DNA from: Streptomyces cupreus
GTDB lineage: Bacteria > Actinomycetota > Actinomycetes > Streptomycetales > Streptomycetaceae
Direction of reading: 5' to 3'
DNA length: 64,000 bases
NCBI RefSeq assembly: GCF_014257025.1
Contig: NZ_JACMSF010000002.1
Location: 186,001 to 250,000 of the forward strand
Part shown: piece by piece, positions 18,917 to 27,342 of the stretch
Layout of the letters: every line of letters starts with the position of its first letter
How positions within the stretch are numbered: the stretch's first letter is position 1
The notes under the pieces: generated by a model
What the model was told of the DNA's origin: nothing
Seen by the model: the letters and a program-made list of their open reading frames with translations, nothing else
The model's database searches: none
Translations under genes and position numbers: made by a program

Positions 18917-19174
18917 GGTCAAGGGGTCGCAGGTTCAAATCCTGTCGTCCCGACCAGCTTTGATGCAGGTCGGAAGCCGTTCTGCCGCTTACGGGAGGGC
19001 GGCTTTTCGCGTTCCCGGAGGGCTGGTGGTCGCAGTGTGGTCGCAGGCCGGAGTTGGGGACGCGTCGCGGTGGTGCAGAAGGACGGCGGGGCGGGGGCGC
19101 GGAGCCGGTGGAGGGCTTCGCGGAGCCGTTGGATGTGGTCGCGTGGTGATCGCAGTCGCTTCTGCCGGGCCTGC
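18917..19174. repeat. Direct repeat copy B: attachment site between islands 1 and 2
   Basis: Second copy of the 258-bp repeat at 12390-12647. It starts within the tRNA-Pro anticodon-arm sequence (from GGTCAAGG) and includes the complete T arm and 3' acceptor, but the tRNA 5' half is absent, so it is not a tRNA gene. It forms the right end of island 1 and the left end of island 2. A copy of the terminator hairpin lies at 18974-19007, with one mismatch in the stem. Confidence 0.88.
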
Positions 19175-20381
19175 CGGTCGGCCTTCTGCTCGGCCAGTGT
19201 GAGGGTCTGCTCGATGGTGTCGACGGCTTCGCGGGCGGCTTGCCGGGTGAGGTGGCTGTAGATGTTGGCCGTGGTCGACACGGTGGAGTGACGCAGGGTC
19301 TTGGAGACCACGGTGAGCGGCACACCGGCGGTGATGGTCAGGGTGGCTGCCAGATGCCGCAGATCGTGAACGGTCACCCGGGGAACACCCGCTTCGTCGG
19401 ACAGTCGCCGGAGCCGGTCCAGAACGGCGCTGGGCCGCAGTGGCCAGCCGTCGGGTCGGCGGAAGACCAGCCCAGTGAAGGGGGCGCTCGGGTCGCTGTG
19501 GGCGTGGGCGCTGGAGCGGGTGCGGTGCTGGAGGGCGGCGGTGACGCGGGGTGAGATGGCCACCCAGTTCTTGCTGGAGCGGGTCTTGGGGGCGGTGATG
19601 GCGAGCCGGTTGTTGTCGATGGCGGAGAGTGTGCAGCGCACGTAGAGAACGCGTTCGCGTAGGTGGACGTCGTCCCAGTGCAGGCCGAGGGCCTCGCCCT
19701 TGCGCAGGCCGGTGCCGATGAGGAACTCGAACAGGTCGGCCATGTCCGGGTCCGCCTGGTAGCAGTGCCGGAGGAAGCGGACCGCCTCGTCGGCGGTCCA
19801 GATCCTGCGTTCCGGCGCGGGTGGCCGCCGCAGGGCCGGAGGGCTGGCCGGATTGTGGGCGAGGCGGTGCTGGTGGACCGCGTCCCCCAGCGCGCTGGAG
19901 AGCGTGGCCAGGCACCGGTAGAGGGTGGTGCGACCGCGGTCGGCGGAGAGTTGGCTGGTGACGAATGCGCTGATGTGCCGGTGCCTGAGTTCGTCCAGCT
20001 TGAGGCTGTCGAAGGCGGGGGCGAGATCGTTGTGCACGTCGTCCCGGTAGCGGCCATGGTGGTCGGCTTGAGTACCAGCGCCTTGGCCGTCAGCCAGGTG
20101 TTCAGGTAGTCGGGACGGCCTGGATCGGGTCGGCGTCGAACCCGCCGGCCTCGCCTTCCAGGAAGGTCCGCACCGCGGTCTCCGCGGCGTCGTGGCTGGT
20201 GAAGCCGCCTCGCCGGACGGTCGTCCGGCGGTGGTGTGGTGCGGGGACGTCGACGGCGAACGTCCACGTCCCGTGGTGATCGTCGGTGAGCAGGCGGGGG
20301 CAGGGCTCCGAGCCGGCGGCGGTGGGCGTCTCGGCAGCCGCACCCTCGGTAGACGCGGCCGCGGTCGGCGGTAGTACGCAT
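18919..20381 (-). pseudogene. Tyrosine site-specific integrase, frameshifted near its 5' end
   Basis: Phage-type tyrosine recombinase whose C-terminus, GTTGFEPATP, is encoded by the complement of the tRNA-Pro 3' end. The catalytic domain is intact: GTGLRKGEALGLHW (first Arg), HDLRHLAATL (His-x-x-Arg), LRHSTVSTTANIYSHL (tyrosine). The N-terminal part is broken over three frames: MRTTADRGRVYRGCGCRDAH starts at 20381, the sequence switches near 20303 to CPRLLTDDHHGTWTFAVDV, near 20117 to DYLNTWLTAKALVLKPTTMA, and near 20053 to RYRDDVHNDLAPAF. Each join is explained by loss of one or two bases in GC-rich runs. The protein is probably non-functional unless these are sequencing errors. Confidence 0.82.
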
Positions 20382-20475
20382 GACGATCGCCTCCAGGAGG
20401 CGGAGGGAGGGCCGACACTCCCAGCTCGTGCGACCACATGCGACAACTAAACCTCCCATGCCTGCCGCGACCAGC

Positions 20476-20508
20476 GCGTTTCCCTTGGCTGTGCGCCAAG
20501 GGAAACGC
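20476..20508. terminator. Perfect 13-bp hairpin
   Basis: GCGTTTCCCTTGG (20476-20488) pairs with CCAAGGGAAACGC (20496-20508) around the 7-base loop CTGTGCG. There is no T-run. It may be a terminator or an integrase regulatory structure. Confidence 0.5.
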
Positions 20509-20541
20509 GGCTCGGAAGTCTTACGTGGATCGCCTCTTCCT

Positions 20542-20566
20542 CCTGACCTTGATCACCAAGGTCAGG
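20542..20566. repeat. Repeated hairpin, copy 1
   Basis: CCTGACCTTG-ATCAC-CAAGGTCAGG. The same inverted repeat with the flanking TCTTCCT occurs at 31827-31853, on the far side of the terpene cluster. Confidence 0.7.
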
Positions 20567-20820
20567 GTCGGATGAAGGTCACAAGTGGGTCAGATTTGAG
20601 CGACGCCGAGAGGCTGAGGAAGATGAGAGCGACGGTTCACGGGGCAAGACGCCGCCGCTGCCGTAGGGCGCGATGCAGACGCGGCCACGGATGCCGCGGA
20701 CGCGGCGGCGCTGTCGGCGGAACCCAGCCCGGACGATGAACCTGGAGCCTGCTGACATGGTCACGGGCTCGGGATGCCAACGCTATCGTGGACGTACTGC
20801 GTGGCGGAGAGGAAGCGGCC

Positions 20821-21039
20821 ATGACCTCGGCGTACGACTACAGAGAACTGCACGAGCTCATCGATCGCCTGGAGCCCGAGCAGGCGGAGGAGCTGCATCG
20901 TCACGCCCTGCGTCTGGTGAAGCCCGCGCCGAGTCGGTTCCGGATACTGCGGAGCTTCGATGGCCCGGCGACCGATCTAGGCGCCCGGGCGAAGGACATC
21001 GCACGGGCGGAGATCGGCGAGGACGATGCTGATCGTTGA
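20821..21039 (+). CDS. Antitoxin-like small protein
   Basis: 72-residue acidic helical protein: MTSAYDYRELHELIDRLEPE, AEELHRHALRLVKP, then RSFDGPATDLGARAKDIAR. Gene order and the 14-base overlap with a PIN-domain toxin gene mark it as the antitoxin of a type II (VapBC-like) pair. It resembles the small antitoxins that precede PIN toxins in Streptomyces rather than a classical AbrB or RHH protein. The frame is intact although the partner toxin is dead. The ATG at 20821 is preferred over an upstream in-frame start at 20788 because an AGGA-like site (GAGAGGAAGCGGCC) precedes it. Confidence 0.72.
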   Translation: MTSAYDYRELHELIDRLEPEQAEELHRHALRLVKPAPSRFRILRSFDGPATDLGARAKDIARAEIGEDDADR

Positions 21040-21366
21040 CACCGGACCGCTTGTCGCCTTCCTCAACCGTAACGACCCTGATCACTAGCGGTGCGCCGAG
21101 TTACTGGAGTCGTACGACGGTGACTTGCTGGTCACTCCGTATGTGCTGACCGAATGCTGTTATCTGGTCGGGAAGTATCTGGGTGCCGAGGCTGAAGTCA
21201 ACCTGGTGGAGTCTGTGGTCGGCGGTGATCTCGTGCAGGTGTTTCCCGATGCACGGGATTCGCTGTGGCGGAGCGGCTGAAGCTGACGGATGTCGCGACG
21301 CTCGACCACCGGCATTTCCGGGCCCTCGTGCCCGAGCACGTTCCTGCGTTCACACTGCTTCCCTGA
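21026..21366 (+). pseudogene. PIN-domain toxin, inactivated
   Basis: From the ATG at 21026 the frame reads MLIVDTGPLVAFLNRNDPDH (PIN signature with the first catalytic Asp) and then a TAG stop at 21086-21088. After the stop the frame continues with CAELLESYDGDLLVTPYVLTECCYLV and QVFPDARDSLW. Near 21268 it shifts one frame to VAERLKLTDVATLDHRHFRALVPEHV, the usual PIN C-terminus, ending at 21366. About ten residues expected around the shift are missing. The gene would encode a ribonuclease of the VapC class if intact. Nonsense plus frameshift/deletion indicates real decay, not a single sequencing error. Confidence 0.8.
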
Positions 21367-21409
21367 GGAGTCCTGCCCGTGCTTCCTCGGCCCCGTGGCA
21401 GTGGGGGCG

Positions 21410-22540
21410 TTACCGGAGACTTTGGCGGTCGAGGCGGTGGATGAGGCCGGGGCGGCGTTGGTAGTGCTCGCGCAGGCGGGTCAGGCGCTGGTGGAAGTCG
21501 GTGTCCCGTCCGGTGTGGGCGTAGGCGTCGCGCAGTTCCGCAAGGAGGGCGACGGCCTGGTCGTAGGCGGTGGTCTTCTTGGTGGCGATGTGCGCCTCGA
21601 TCCGCTGCCAGGCGGACTCGGCCTCGTGCGCGAGGGCGGTCAGGTGCCGGGCGCGGGCTTCGGCTCGTTCGTGTTCGGCGTGCTGTCTGCGTTCGGTGCG
21701 CAGGGTGTGGGCGGCGTCCAGGAGTTGGGCGGCGGAGCGGCGCCCGGGGATCGCAGTGGGGGCGGTGGTGCCGCGCAGGCGGTGCAGGAGGTCGGTGCGC
21801 AGCTGCGGTTCGGGGTCGAGGGCGAGCCGCAGGAGCAGGGCGTCTTTCTCCTTCTCCGGGAGGGCGGCAATCAGAGGCGAGAGTTCCGTCTTCGTGGGAT
21901 CGGCGGACTTCCTTGGGCTCGGTGGGCTGGCCTGGGTCGCGGCCGCGAGCAGATCGGCGTCCACACGCAGGAAGTCCGCGAGCGCGCGCTGCGGGGCGGT
22001 CAGCTCGCCGAGGCCGACCGGGACGGGCGGTTCGGGGCAGGACAAGTACTCGTTTTCGTCGTCGTCCTCGAGTTCCCAGGCGGCGAGCGCGGAGAGCCAC
22101 GCGAGGTAGAGGGGGCGCAGGTCTCCGGTGGCGAGTTCGTCGCGTACGCCGATGAGGGCCGCCAGTGAGTCGACGGCGCCCTCGATCCAGTCGCCGCCAT
22201 CGTCCTCGCTGGTGAGGTCGAGCAGGAGGTGGGTGCGGGTGGTCCGGGCGTCGATGTGGTGGTCGAGACAGTACGGCTTCACCGTGGGCAGGGCCAGGGC
22301 TTGCCTGGGCAGGCGGAGCATCAGGCGGTGGGTGCCCCAGTTGGTGACGTACAGGTGGGCGTCGAAGTAGCGCTCCACCATGCGGCGCGGATTCCCGCGC
22401 AGGTCACCCCAGTTGTAGGTGTTGGTGAAACTGGTGGCGGTGATCCGGGCCCGGCTGGAGAGGGCCCGCAACTGGTCCTGCCCCTCGCGGCTGAGCGGGC
22501 GGTCGAGGGCCTGGAACTCGTAGTACTGGTACTCGCTCAC
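21410..22540 (-). CDS. Conserved hypothetical protein (SEYQYYEF family)
   Basis: 376-residue protein without a recognised catalytic motif. The N-terminus (VSEYQYYEFQALDRPLSREG, TATSFTNTYNWGDLRGNP, ERYFDAHLYVTNWGTHRLML) defines a family found across bacteria as conserved hypothetical. The middle is acidic (ELEDDDENEYLSCPEPP) and the C-terminal half is charged and helical, probably coiled coil (HAEHERAEARARHLTALAHE). The GTG at 22540 is chosen because family similarity starts there; the frame is open much further upstream. I cannot assign a function. It lies in island 2 next to two other accessory genes. Confidence 0.78.
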   Translation of the reverse strand: MSEYQYYEFQALDRPLSREGQDQLRALSSRARITATSFTNTYNWGDLRGNPRRMVERYFDAHLYVTNWGTHRLMLRLPRQALALPTVKPYCLDHHIDARTTRTHLLLDLTSEDDGGDWIEGAVDSLAALIGVRDELATGDLRPLYLAWLSALAAWELEDDDENEYLSCPEPPVPVGLGELTAPQRALADFLRVDADLLAAATQASPPSPRKSADPTKTELSPLIAALPEKEKDALLLRLALDPEPQLRTDLLHRLRGTTAPTAIPGRRSAAQLLDAAHTLRTERRQHAEHERAEARARHLTALAHEAESAWQRIEAHIATKKTTAYDQAVALLAELRDAYAHTGRDTDFHQRLTRLREHYQRRPGLIHRLDRQSLR

Positions 22541-22851
22541 ACGGCGGACCCTATCGCCGCCGCTGGTGGGTGGGCTCGGACGGAGAGCGTGCAAGGCGGC
22601 CGGAGTTGACCGGACGTCATACTCAAGGGTCCTGGGGTGAGCGGAGGCGGGCGGTTCCGGGGAGGCTTGGGCTATGGCGGCGATGTGGATGAGGCCACGG
22701 CTCCGGGCCGAACGTCGACGGCCGACGTCTGAAGGGGACTTGTCTGCCGTGCTCACCGGCGCATTGTCGCACCGGAGACGATGGCGCTCGCAGTGCGCCA
22801 TGGGGGCCCTGTTCGAGCACAGCCGAGAACTTGGGGAGTAGCCTCGCGGGC
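22541..22851. other. Divergent intergenic region
   Basis: 311 bp between the SEYQYYEF gene and the UPF0158 gene. It should contain both promoters. No clear -10/-35 pair, repeat or small gene was recognised. Confidence 0.6.
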
Positions 22852-23556
22852 ATGACCCAGGCATGGACCGACCACGCGCTGAAGGCACTCCGCGCCAGCT
22901 GCCACACCGCCGACGGCCCGTCCCTGCTCTCCCTGCTGCGTACGCATGACCCCGCCGGCGTGCTGCAGCAGTGCGGGGACGCACTCACCGCAGCCGTTTC
23001 CCGGGCTGTGCCCGGCGCCCAGGAGACAGCGACCGCCTGCACCACCACCTTGCGCGAACGGGGCTGGCCCGGCGACGAGGTCCTCGCCCGGCAACTCGAC
23101 ACGGCGGGCGGCGATGCCGGCCGCATGCTGCGGCCGCTGCCGGTCGACCTGGAGGAACTCTCCGGTCTGCTCGAAGGCGACCCGGCCTGGGGCGATGGCC
23201 GCATTGACCTGGACACCGGCGAGTGCCGAGCCGCCCTCGCGGACACCGATGAGTCGTGGGACGAGAACGAACCGGACGGCACCGAGCGGTGGCTCCATGT
23301 CCCATGCGCCGGATCGCGCGACGCCTACCGCGACATGGAGGACTTCATCGCCACCCTCGACGACCAGGACCTCGCCCGCTTCCTCGGCATCGCGTTCCAG
23401 GGCCCTGGGGCGTTCCGCCGTTTCAAGGACATGCTGGCCACGTCACCGGCGCAGCTGCAGCGGTACTGGTTGTTCTCCGCGGAACGGCAGCATGGCCGGG
23501 CCCGGACCTGGCTCGCCGATCAGGGCTACCGGCCGGCGCTGCCGACCGGCCATTGA
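22852..23556 (+). CDS. UPF0158 family protein
   Basis: 234-residue protein matching UPF0158, a family of unknown function. The C-terminal half is characteristic: GDGRIDLDTGECRAAL, CAGSRDAYRDMEDFIATLDD, FQGPGAFRRFKDML and RYWLFSAERQHGRARTWLA. The N-terminal 80 residues are helical and poorly conserved. The ATG at 22852 follows TTGGGGAG. It is convergent with the small gene at 23568 and sits in island 2; the three neighbouring genes may act together, but only by association. Confidence 0.8.
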   Translation: MTQAWTDHALKALRASCHTADGPSLLSLLRTHDPAGVLQQCGDALTAAVSRAVPGAQETATACTTTLRERGWPGDEVLARQLDTAGGDAGRMLRPLPVDLEELSGLLEGDPAWGDGRIDLDTGECRAALADTDESWDENEPDGTERWLHVPCAGSRDAYRDMEDFIATLDDQDLARFLGIAFQGPGAFRRFKDMLATSPAQLQRYWLFSAERQHGRARTWLADQGYRPALPTGH

Positions 23557-23567
23557 CCCGGGCGCTC

Positions 23568-23891
23568 TTACGGTCCCCAGTGCCGATAGCCCTCGATCCA
23601 CTCGGCCCCCTCGGGCGCCGGATCCGGCAACGGAAGGTCGAGAATGCCGATCGCCTGCCGGTGCCTGCCTCGCGTACAGACCGCCACGATCTGGCTGCCG
23701 GGCAGCAGGTCCACCTTCTTCACGGTGACCTCGACCCCGAGAACGACCGTCTTGAATGGGACGGCCAGATGCTCTGCGAGCATCGTGAAGAGGCCCGTGA
23801 GCTGCTCCTCGTCGGCGTAGGCGTCCACGGTGGCCTGCTCGACCAGCTCGTCGAGCTCCGCGTCACTCAGCTGTCCGGCCACAGGGAACAC
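23568..23891 (-). CDS. Small conserved protein, 'calcium-binding'-type family
   Basis: About 107-residue acidic protein: LSDAELDELVEQATVDAYAD, EEQLTGLFTMLAEHLAVPF, VVLGVEVTVKKVDL, and the C-terminal RGRHRQAIGILDLPLPDP ending EWIEGYRHWGP. Related proteins are often labelled calcium-binding, with no firm evidence that I know of. They frequently occur near UPF0158-type and other accessory genes. The start is uncertain: GTG at 23891 or GTG at 23882, neither with a good ribosome-binding site. Confidence 0.65.
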   Translation of the reverse strand: MFPVAGQLSDAELDELVEQATVDAYADEEQLTGLFTMLAEHLAVPFKTVVLGVEVTVKKVDLLPGSQIVAVCTRGRHRQAIGILDLPLPDPAPEGAEWIEGYRHWGP

Positions 23892-24143
23892 GGTACCGGC
23901 GGAGCCCGCAGCTCCCCTCGCTCGGTCAACCACCGGCCGCTCCACCCTGAGCCACGGCGGTCCTTCCTCCGGCCCCAAGGGCCAACGTGCCGCCTGGTAA
24001 CGCGTACCGACTCCCCAGCGCCCACCGCGGATTGGGGCCGAGAGGTATCGACTGCACCGGCTGATCAGCTGTCCGCTCGCGGTGCCTACCGAAGGCTGCC
24101 GGGCCCCATGGCCCTTGAGCAGGAGACCAGCCATGTTTCTGCC

Positions 24144-24180
24144 CTATACGCCCCGCAGGCGTCGTCGCCTGCATGCTTCG
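24144..24180. repeat. 37-bp imperfect direct repeat, left copy
   Basis: Begins CTATACGCCCCGCAG and ends CTGCATGCTTCG. It matches 31935-31971 at 33 of 37 positions. The two copies flank the terpene cluster and its regulator. Confidence 0.7.
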
Positions 24181-24406
24181 CATACCTGATAACCAATCAG
24201 TTCTTTGCGAGCGCGTGTGGGGGAGCCGTACCAGGCCACAAGGAGGGAGGTCGGCCACGGATGCTCAGAGCGCAAGGGCCGTTCTCATCCGCTGACTTGC
24301 CTGCTCTCGGCTGAGGCGTGGCGATGGAAGCGTTCGCAGTGGCTCCCATCGATCAGGGGAAGAGGTTCGGGAGGCGACGAGGCTGCCCGGCGGGGGTCTG
24401 AAAACA

Positions 24407-24431
24407 CAGGTTCAAATCCTGTCGTCCCGAC
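24407..24431. repeat. tRNA-Pro 3'-end fragment (right attachment site, attR)
   Basis: 25 bases identical to the last part of tRNA-Pro (T loop GGTTCAAATCC through the 3' acceptor CGTCCCGAC). The upstream bases do not continue the tRNA. This is the distal end of island 2, and the sequence beyond it is presumably the original downstream flank of the tRNA gene. Confidence 0.85.
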
Positions 24432-24451
24432 TTGCGAAGTAGCAGGTCAGG

Positions 24452-24479
24452 GGCCGTATCGGGGCATGCCGATACGGCC
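24452..24479. terminator. Hairpin terminator, likely the original tRNA-Pro terminator
   Basis: GGCCGTATCGG (24452-24462), loop GGCATG, CCGATACGGCC (24469-24479), followed by TCTTGATCT. The perfect 11-bp stem lies 20 bases after the tRNA fragment. Confidence 0.7.
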
Positions 24480-24728
24480 TCTTGATCTGGTGCAGGAACA
24501 TCGGGGCGACTGCGAGCGGGCCCTTGACCGCTGACAACGCCCTGGGGTGCTGGGGTACGGAAGACGTCGGACGGACCGGGTACCGGACCCCTGTCGGACG
24601 CGATTACGGTCATGACCGGTGACTCCGGCTCAACAGTGATCATCGGACGGCGGCGCGGTGAGCGTCCACGGCGAGCGTGCCGCTTGAGTGCCGGCGCCGG
24701 ATGTTTTGGGGACCAGCTGGGGACCGGT

Positions 24729-26132
24729 TTACTCCCTGCTGAGTGGGCCGGGCGGGGCGGAGCTGCCTTGACGGCGTCGCTCGGGGATCATCGGGAGGGG
24801 GCCGGTGCTCAGGCTCGCCTTTGGCTCTGGTCGGATGCTCGGGCCCGGGTGGGGCTTCAGACGCCAGCCCGAGGCGACGGCGGCCAGCACAAGCGTGGTC
24901 TCGATCGTGGCGAACCTGTCGCCAATGCATTTGCGGCTGCCGCCACCGAAGGAGTTCCAGGCACCCCGCGGTACGGTCTTGGCCCGCTCGGGCAGCCAGC
25001 GGTCGGGGTCGAACCGTTCGGGGTCGGAGAACAGGGCCGGGTTATGGCCAAGGGCGTAGAAACTGAGTGCCACGGTGGTGCCCGGGGCCAGTCGGAGTCC
25101 TGCGAGCTCCGCCTCGCATGTGGTCGACCGGGTGAGCAACCACGTGGGCGGGTACAGGCGCAGTGCCTCGGTGACGACACGCTGGGTGTAGCCCAGGTGG
25201 GGTAGGTCGTCGAAGCCGGGCCGGCGGCCGGGGAGGACGCTGTCGATTTCACGGTGCAACCGTGCCTCGGTCTCGGGATTCTCGCCGAGGAGGTGGTACG
25301 TCCAGGCGAGGGTGTTCGAAGTGGTCTCGATCGCTCCCATGAGCAAGGTCATGACCTGATCGTGGATCTCGTGCCCGGCCAGACGCTCGCCGGTTTCCTC
25401 GTCCTCGGCCCCGAGCAGGCTGGACAACAGGTCCCCGTGATCGGTTCCGGTCGGATGGCTGCTGACGGTCTGGTCGATGACGTTGCGCATCCGCTCCAGC
25501 GCCCGGTCGAACTCGCGGTTGCGCCGGGTGGGCAGCTTCTCCATCAGGCCGAGTGGCGCGACCATGCGCGTGAAGAATCCTCGCGTGATGACCGGGAGAC
25601 AGCGCTGTATCTCGTCGACGGCCCAGTCCTCGATCCGGGTCGAGAACAGCGTACGGACGATGACGCGCGCCGTGAGCGCCTGCATCGCGGCGTGAACGTC
25701 GAGGACACGGCCTTCCTGCCATGAGTCGAGCATGGAGGTGATCTCGTGGTCCATCACGGCGGCGTAGCCGGCCATCCTTTCCTGGTGGAAGGCAGGCTGC
25801 ACCAGCCTGCGCTGACGCCGGTGTTCCGCCCAGCAGGACGTGGCCAGGCCGTTCCCCGTGAGGAGGCGGACCTTGTCGAACATCGGGCCGCCCTTGTCGA
25901 AGGTGCGTGAGTCGCGGAGGACCTGCTGGACCAGGTCGGGATGGCAGGCCAGATACATCCGGCGTGGGCCCAGCCGCACCTCCACGAGATCGCCTTGGGC
26001 CGGCAGCGCGGCCAGGAACTCCAAGGGCCGACGCCGCAGCGGTAACGCATGGCCGAGCAGCGGGAGTCCACCCGGGGCCATGCCCCTGGTCGGTGGGCAC
26101 GATTCCGCTCGCGCCTCGTGGCTCGTCGTCAT
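24729..26132 (-). CDS. Cytochrome P450 (terpene tailoring)
   Basis: 467-residue P450. Signatures are the I helix LLMGAIETTSNTLAW, the ExxR motif EALRLYPPTW, the PERF region DPERFDPDRWLP and the heme loop FGGGSRKCIGDRFA with the Cys ligand. The layout resembles terpene oxidases such as pentalenene oxygenase. It should hydroxylate or oxidise the hydrocarbon made by the synthase 4 bases upstream in the transcript, using external ferredoxin, none of which is encoded nearby. The ATG at 26132 (MTTSHEARAES) is chosen from its tight spacing to the synthase stop; the frame is open further upstream. Confidence 0.92.
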   Translation of the reverse strand: MTTSHEARAESCPPTRGMAPGGLPLLGHALPLRRRPLEFLAALPAQGDLVEVRLGPRRMYLACHPDLVQQVLRDSRTFDKGGPMFDKVRLLTGNGLATSCWAEHRRQRRLVQPAFHQERMAGYAAVMDHEITSMLDSWQEGRVLDVHAAMQALTARVIVRTLFSTRIEDWAVDEIQRCLPVITRGFFTRMVAPLGLMEKLPTRRNREFDRALERMRNVIDQTVSSHPTGTDHGDLLSSLLGAEDEETGERLAGHEIHDQVMTLLMGAIETTSNTLAWTYHLLGENPETEARLHREIDSVLPGRRPGFDDLPHLGYTQRVVTEALRLYPPTWLLTRSTTCEAELAGLRLAPGTTVALSFYALGHNPALFSDPERFDPDRWLPERAKTVPRGAWNSFGGGSRKCIGDRFATIETTLVLAAVASGWRLKPHPGPSIRPEPKASLSTGPLPMIPERRRQGSSAPPGPLSRE

Positions 26133-26136
26133 CTCT

Positions 26137-27282
26137 TCAGCTCCTTCGGGTGTGGATCCTGACGGCCTTGGTTCGCCGCTGTTCCGAGGCGGGACCGGCC
26201 TGGGGCAGGAATCTGGCGATCGGAGCGGTGAGGCTGACCCACCCGGAGGTGGAGCCGTCCCACACGGATCCATCGCCGAAGTAGCGAGGGGTGAGGTATT
26301 CGTACTCCTGGCTGCCGGCGAGTAGATGATCGAGCCCCTCGAGGTAGGTGCGGACGTCGGTGTGGGCGCCGAACGGGCCGTACCGCACGGCGTCCCGGGC
26401 CGCGATATACGCACGCTCATGGCGCTCGGCCAACTCGCAGACCGCGTCGACGGCCTGCTGGAGCGTCAGCCCGTTGTGGCGGCGCAGCACGCGGACCGCG
26501 TTCATGGGATCCCCCAGTTCCTTGCGCAGGGACAGCACATCGTTGACGAGGATCAACTGGCGCATCGCGTGGGCGTGCACCTTCGCGAACTGTGGTGATG
26601 CGGCCAACTCCGTCATGTCGACGGCGAGGGAGTATTCGGTGAGCAGCAGGATGAAGTCGCAGCCGAAGCTGTCCCGTCGCACGGCCATGTAGGTGTCGTA
26701 GTCCGGAACCGAGCCATTCAGTTGGTAGGGAAGCTCGCTGGCGACTCCTCGCAGGAAACTGCTCATACTTGTCCTGAACCGCTCGACTTGATGTGGCGTC
26801 AGCCCCGCGCTGATGCGCAGCCACAGGTCCCGGGCCGCCGGTCCGAACGGGGAATTGTCGCTCATTCCGGGTTCGATCACGGCCGCAAAGTCGGCGATGA
26901 TCCTGTCGAAGACATCGCGTGCTCCGCAATGGCTGGCTCCCAGCCCGGAGTGGTCCGCTGCCATAGTGTCGATGACGGCGACGAAATGGTAGAAGTCGGC
27001 GAGATCGAGCGCGTGTTGTTCGTCGGCCGTCGGGGCTATGAGGGGTCCGTACAGTCCCACTCGCTCGCGCAGAAATTTCAGCAGGTCCCCTTCGCCGACG
27101 AAACACCCGGACAGATATCGGCGCAGCCAGGCATTCGATCGGAACTCGATCTGCGCGGCCTTGGGGTGGTACGCCACGGGAAGAAGCCGCGGCAACTCGG
27201 GAAGGAAGAACCCCTCGGTTTTCTCGTACTCGTGCCGGGCGGGCGACGAGGTGCCGGTGCGCTGCGGTGCGATGTCAAACAT
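26137..27282 (-). CDS. Class I terpene synthase with altered Asp-rich motif
   Basis: 381-residue bacterial class I terpene cyclase. The NSE metal-binding triad is canonical, NDVLSLRKE (N247, S251, E255). Arg202/Arg203 occupy the pyrophosphate-sensor region and an RY pair (PRYFGD) lies near the C-terminus. The expected DDxx(x)D motif instead reads DTMAAD (D105-D110), so the second Asp is Thr. The protein is otherwise intact and in an operon with a prenyl diphosphate synthase and a P450, so it is probably an active synthase with modified metal binding. The product cannot be predicted. AGGGGA sits 6 bases before the ATG at 27282. Confidence 0.88.
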   Translation of the reverse strand: MFDIAPQRTGTSSPARHEYEKTEGFFLPELPRLLPVAYHPKAAQIEFRSNAWLRRYLSGCFVGEGDLLKFLRERVGLYGPLIAPTADEQHALDLADFYHFVAVIDTMAADHSGLGASHCGARDVFDRIIADFAAVIEPGMSDNSPFGPAARDLWLRISAGLTPHQVERFRTSMSSFLRGVASELPYQLNGSVPDYDTYMAVRRDSFGCDFILLLTEYSLAVDMTELAASPQFAKVHAHAMRQLILVNDVLSLRKELGDPMNAVRVLRRHNGLTLQQAVDAVCELAERHERAYIAARDAVRYGPFGAHTDVRTYLEGLDHLLAGSQEYEYLTPRYFGDGSVWDGSTSGWVSLTAPIARFLPQAGPASEQRRTKAVRIHTRRS

Positions 27283-27342
27283 GCGATCCCCTGGAGTCAC
27301 GGGAGTTCTTGACGGGTGTGGCCCACACCTGCGCCGAGGCGT

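Larger units (their letters stand above)
20382..20820. other. Non-coding stretch upstream of the integrase
   Basis: 439 bp without a convincing gene. It holds the integrase promoter region, a perfect 13-bp hairpin (GCGTTTCCCTTGG, 20476-20488, with 20496-20508) and a second hairpin at 20542-20566 (CCTGACCTTG..CAAGGTCAGG). A patch at 20400-20421 and the second hairpin also occur at 31783-31853. Confidence 0.7.
23892..24728. other. Long non-coding stretch holding the right end of island 2
   Basis: 837 bp. It contains one copy of a 37-bp repeat (24144-24180), the third tRNA-Pro 3'-end fragment (24407-24431) and a hairpin terminator (24452-24479). I see no convincing gene; open frames here lack codon bias and recognisable motifs. 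Confidence 0.65.

Noticed and set aside
18930..18954. A third tRNA-Pro gene
   Set aside because: Only the 3' part of the tRNA is present; there is no 5' acceptor, D arm or full anticodon arm. It is an attachment-site repeat.
24205..24534. Small plus-strand frame reading through the tRNA-Pro fragment
   Set aside because: It passes through the attachment core and the terminator and shows no protein motif or ribosome-binding site.
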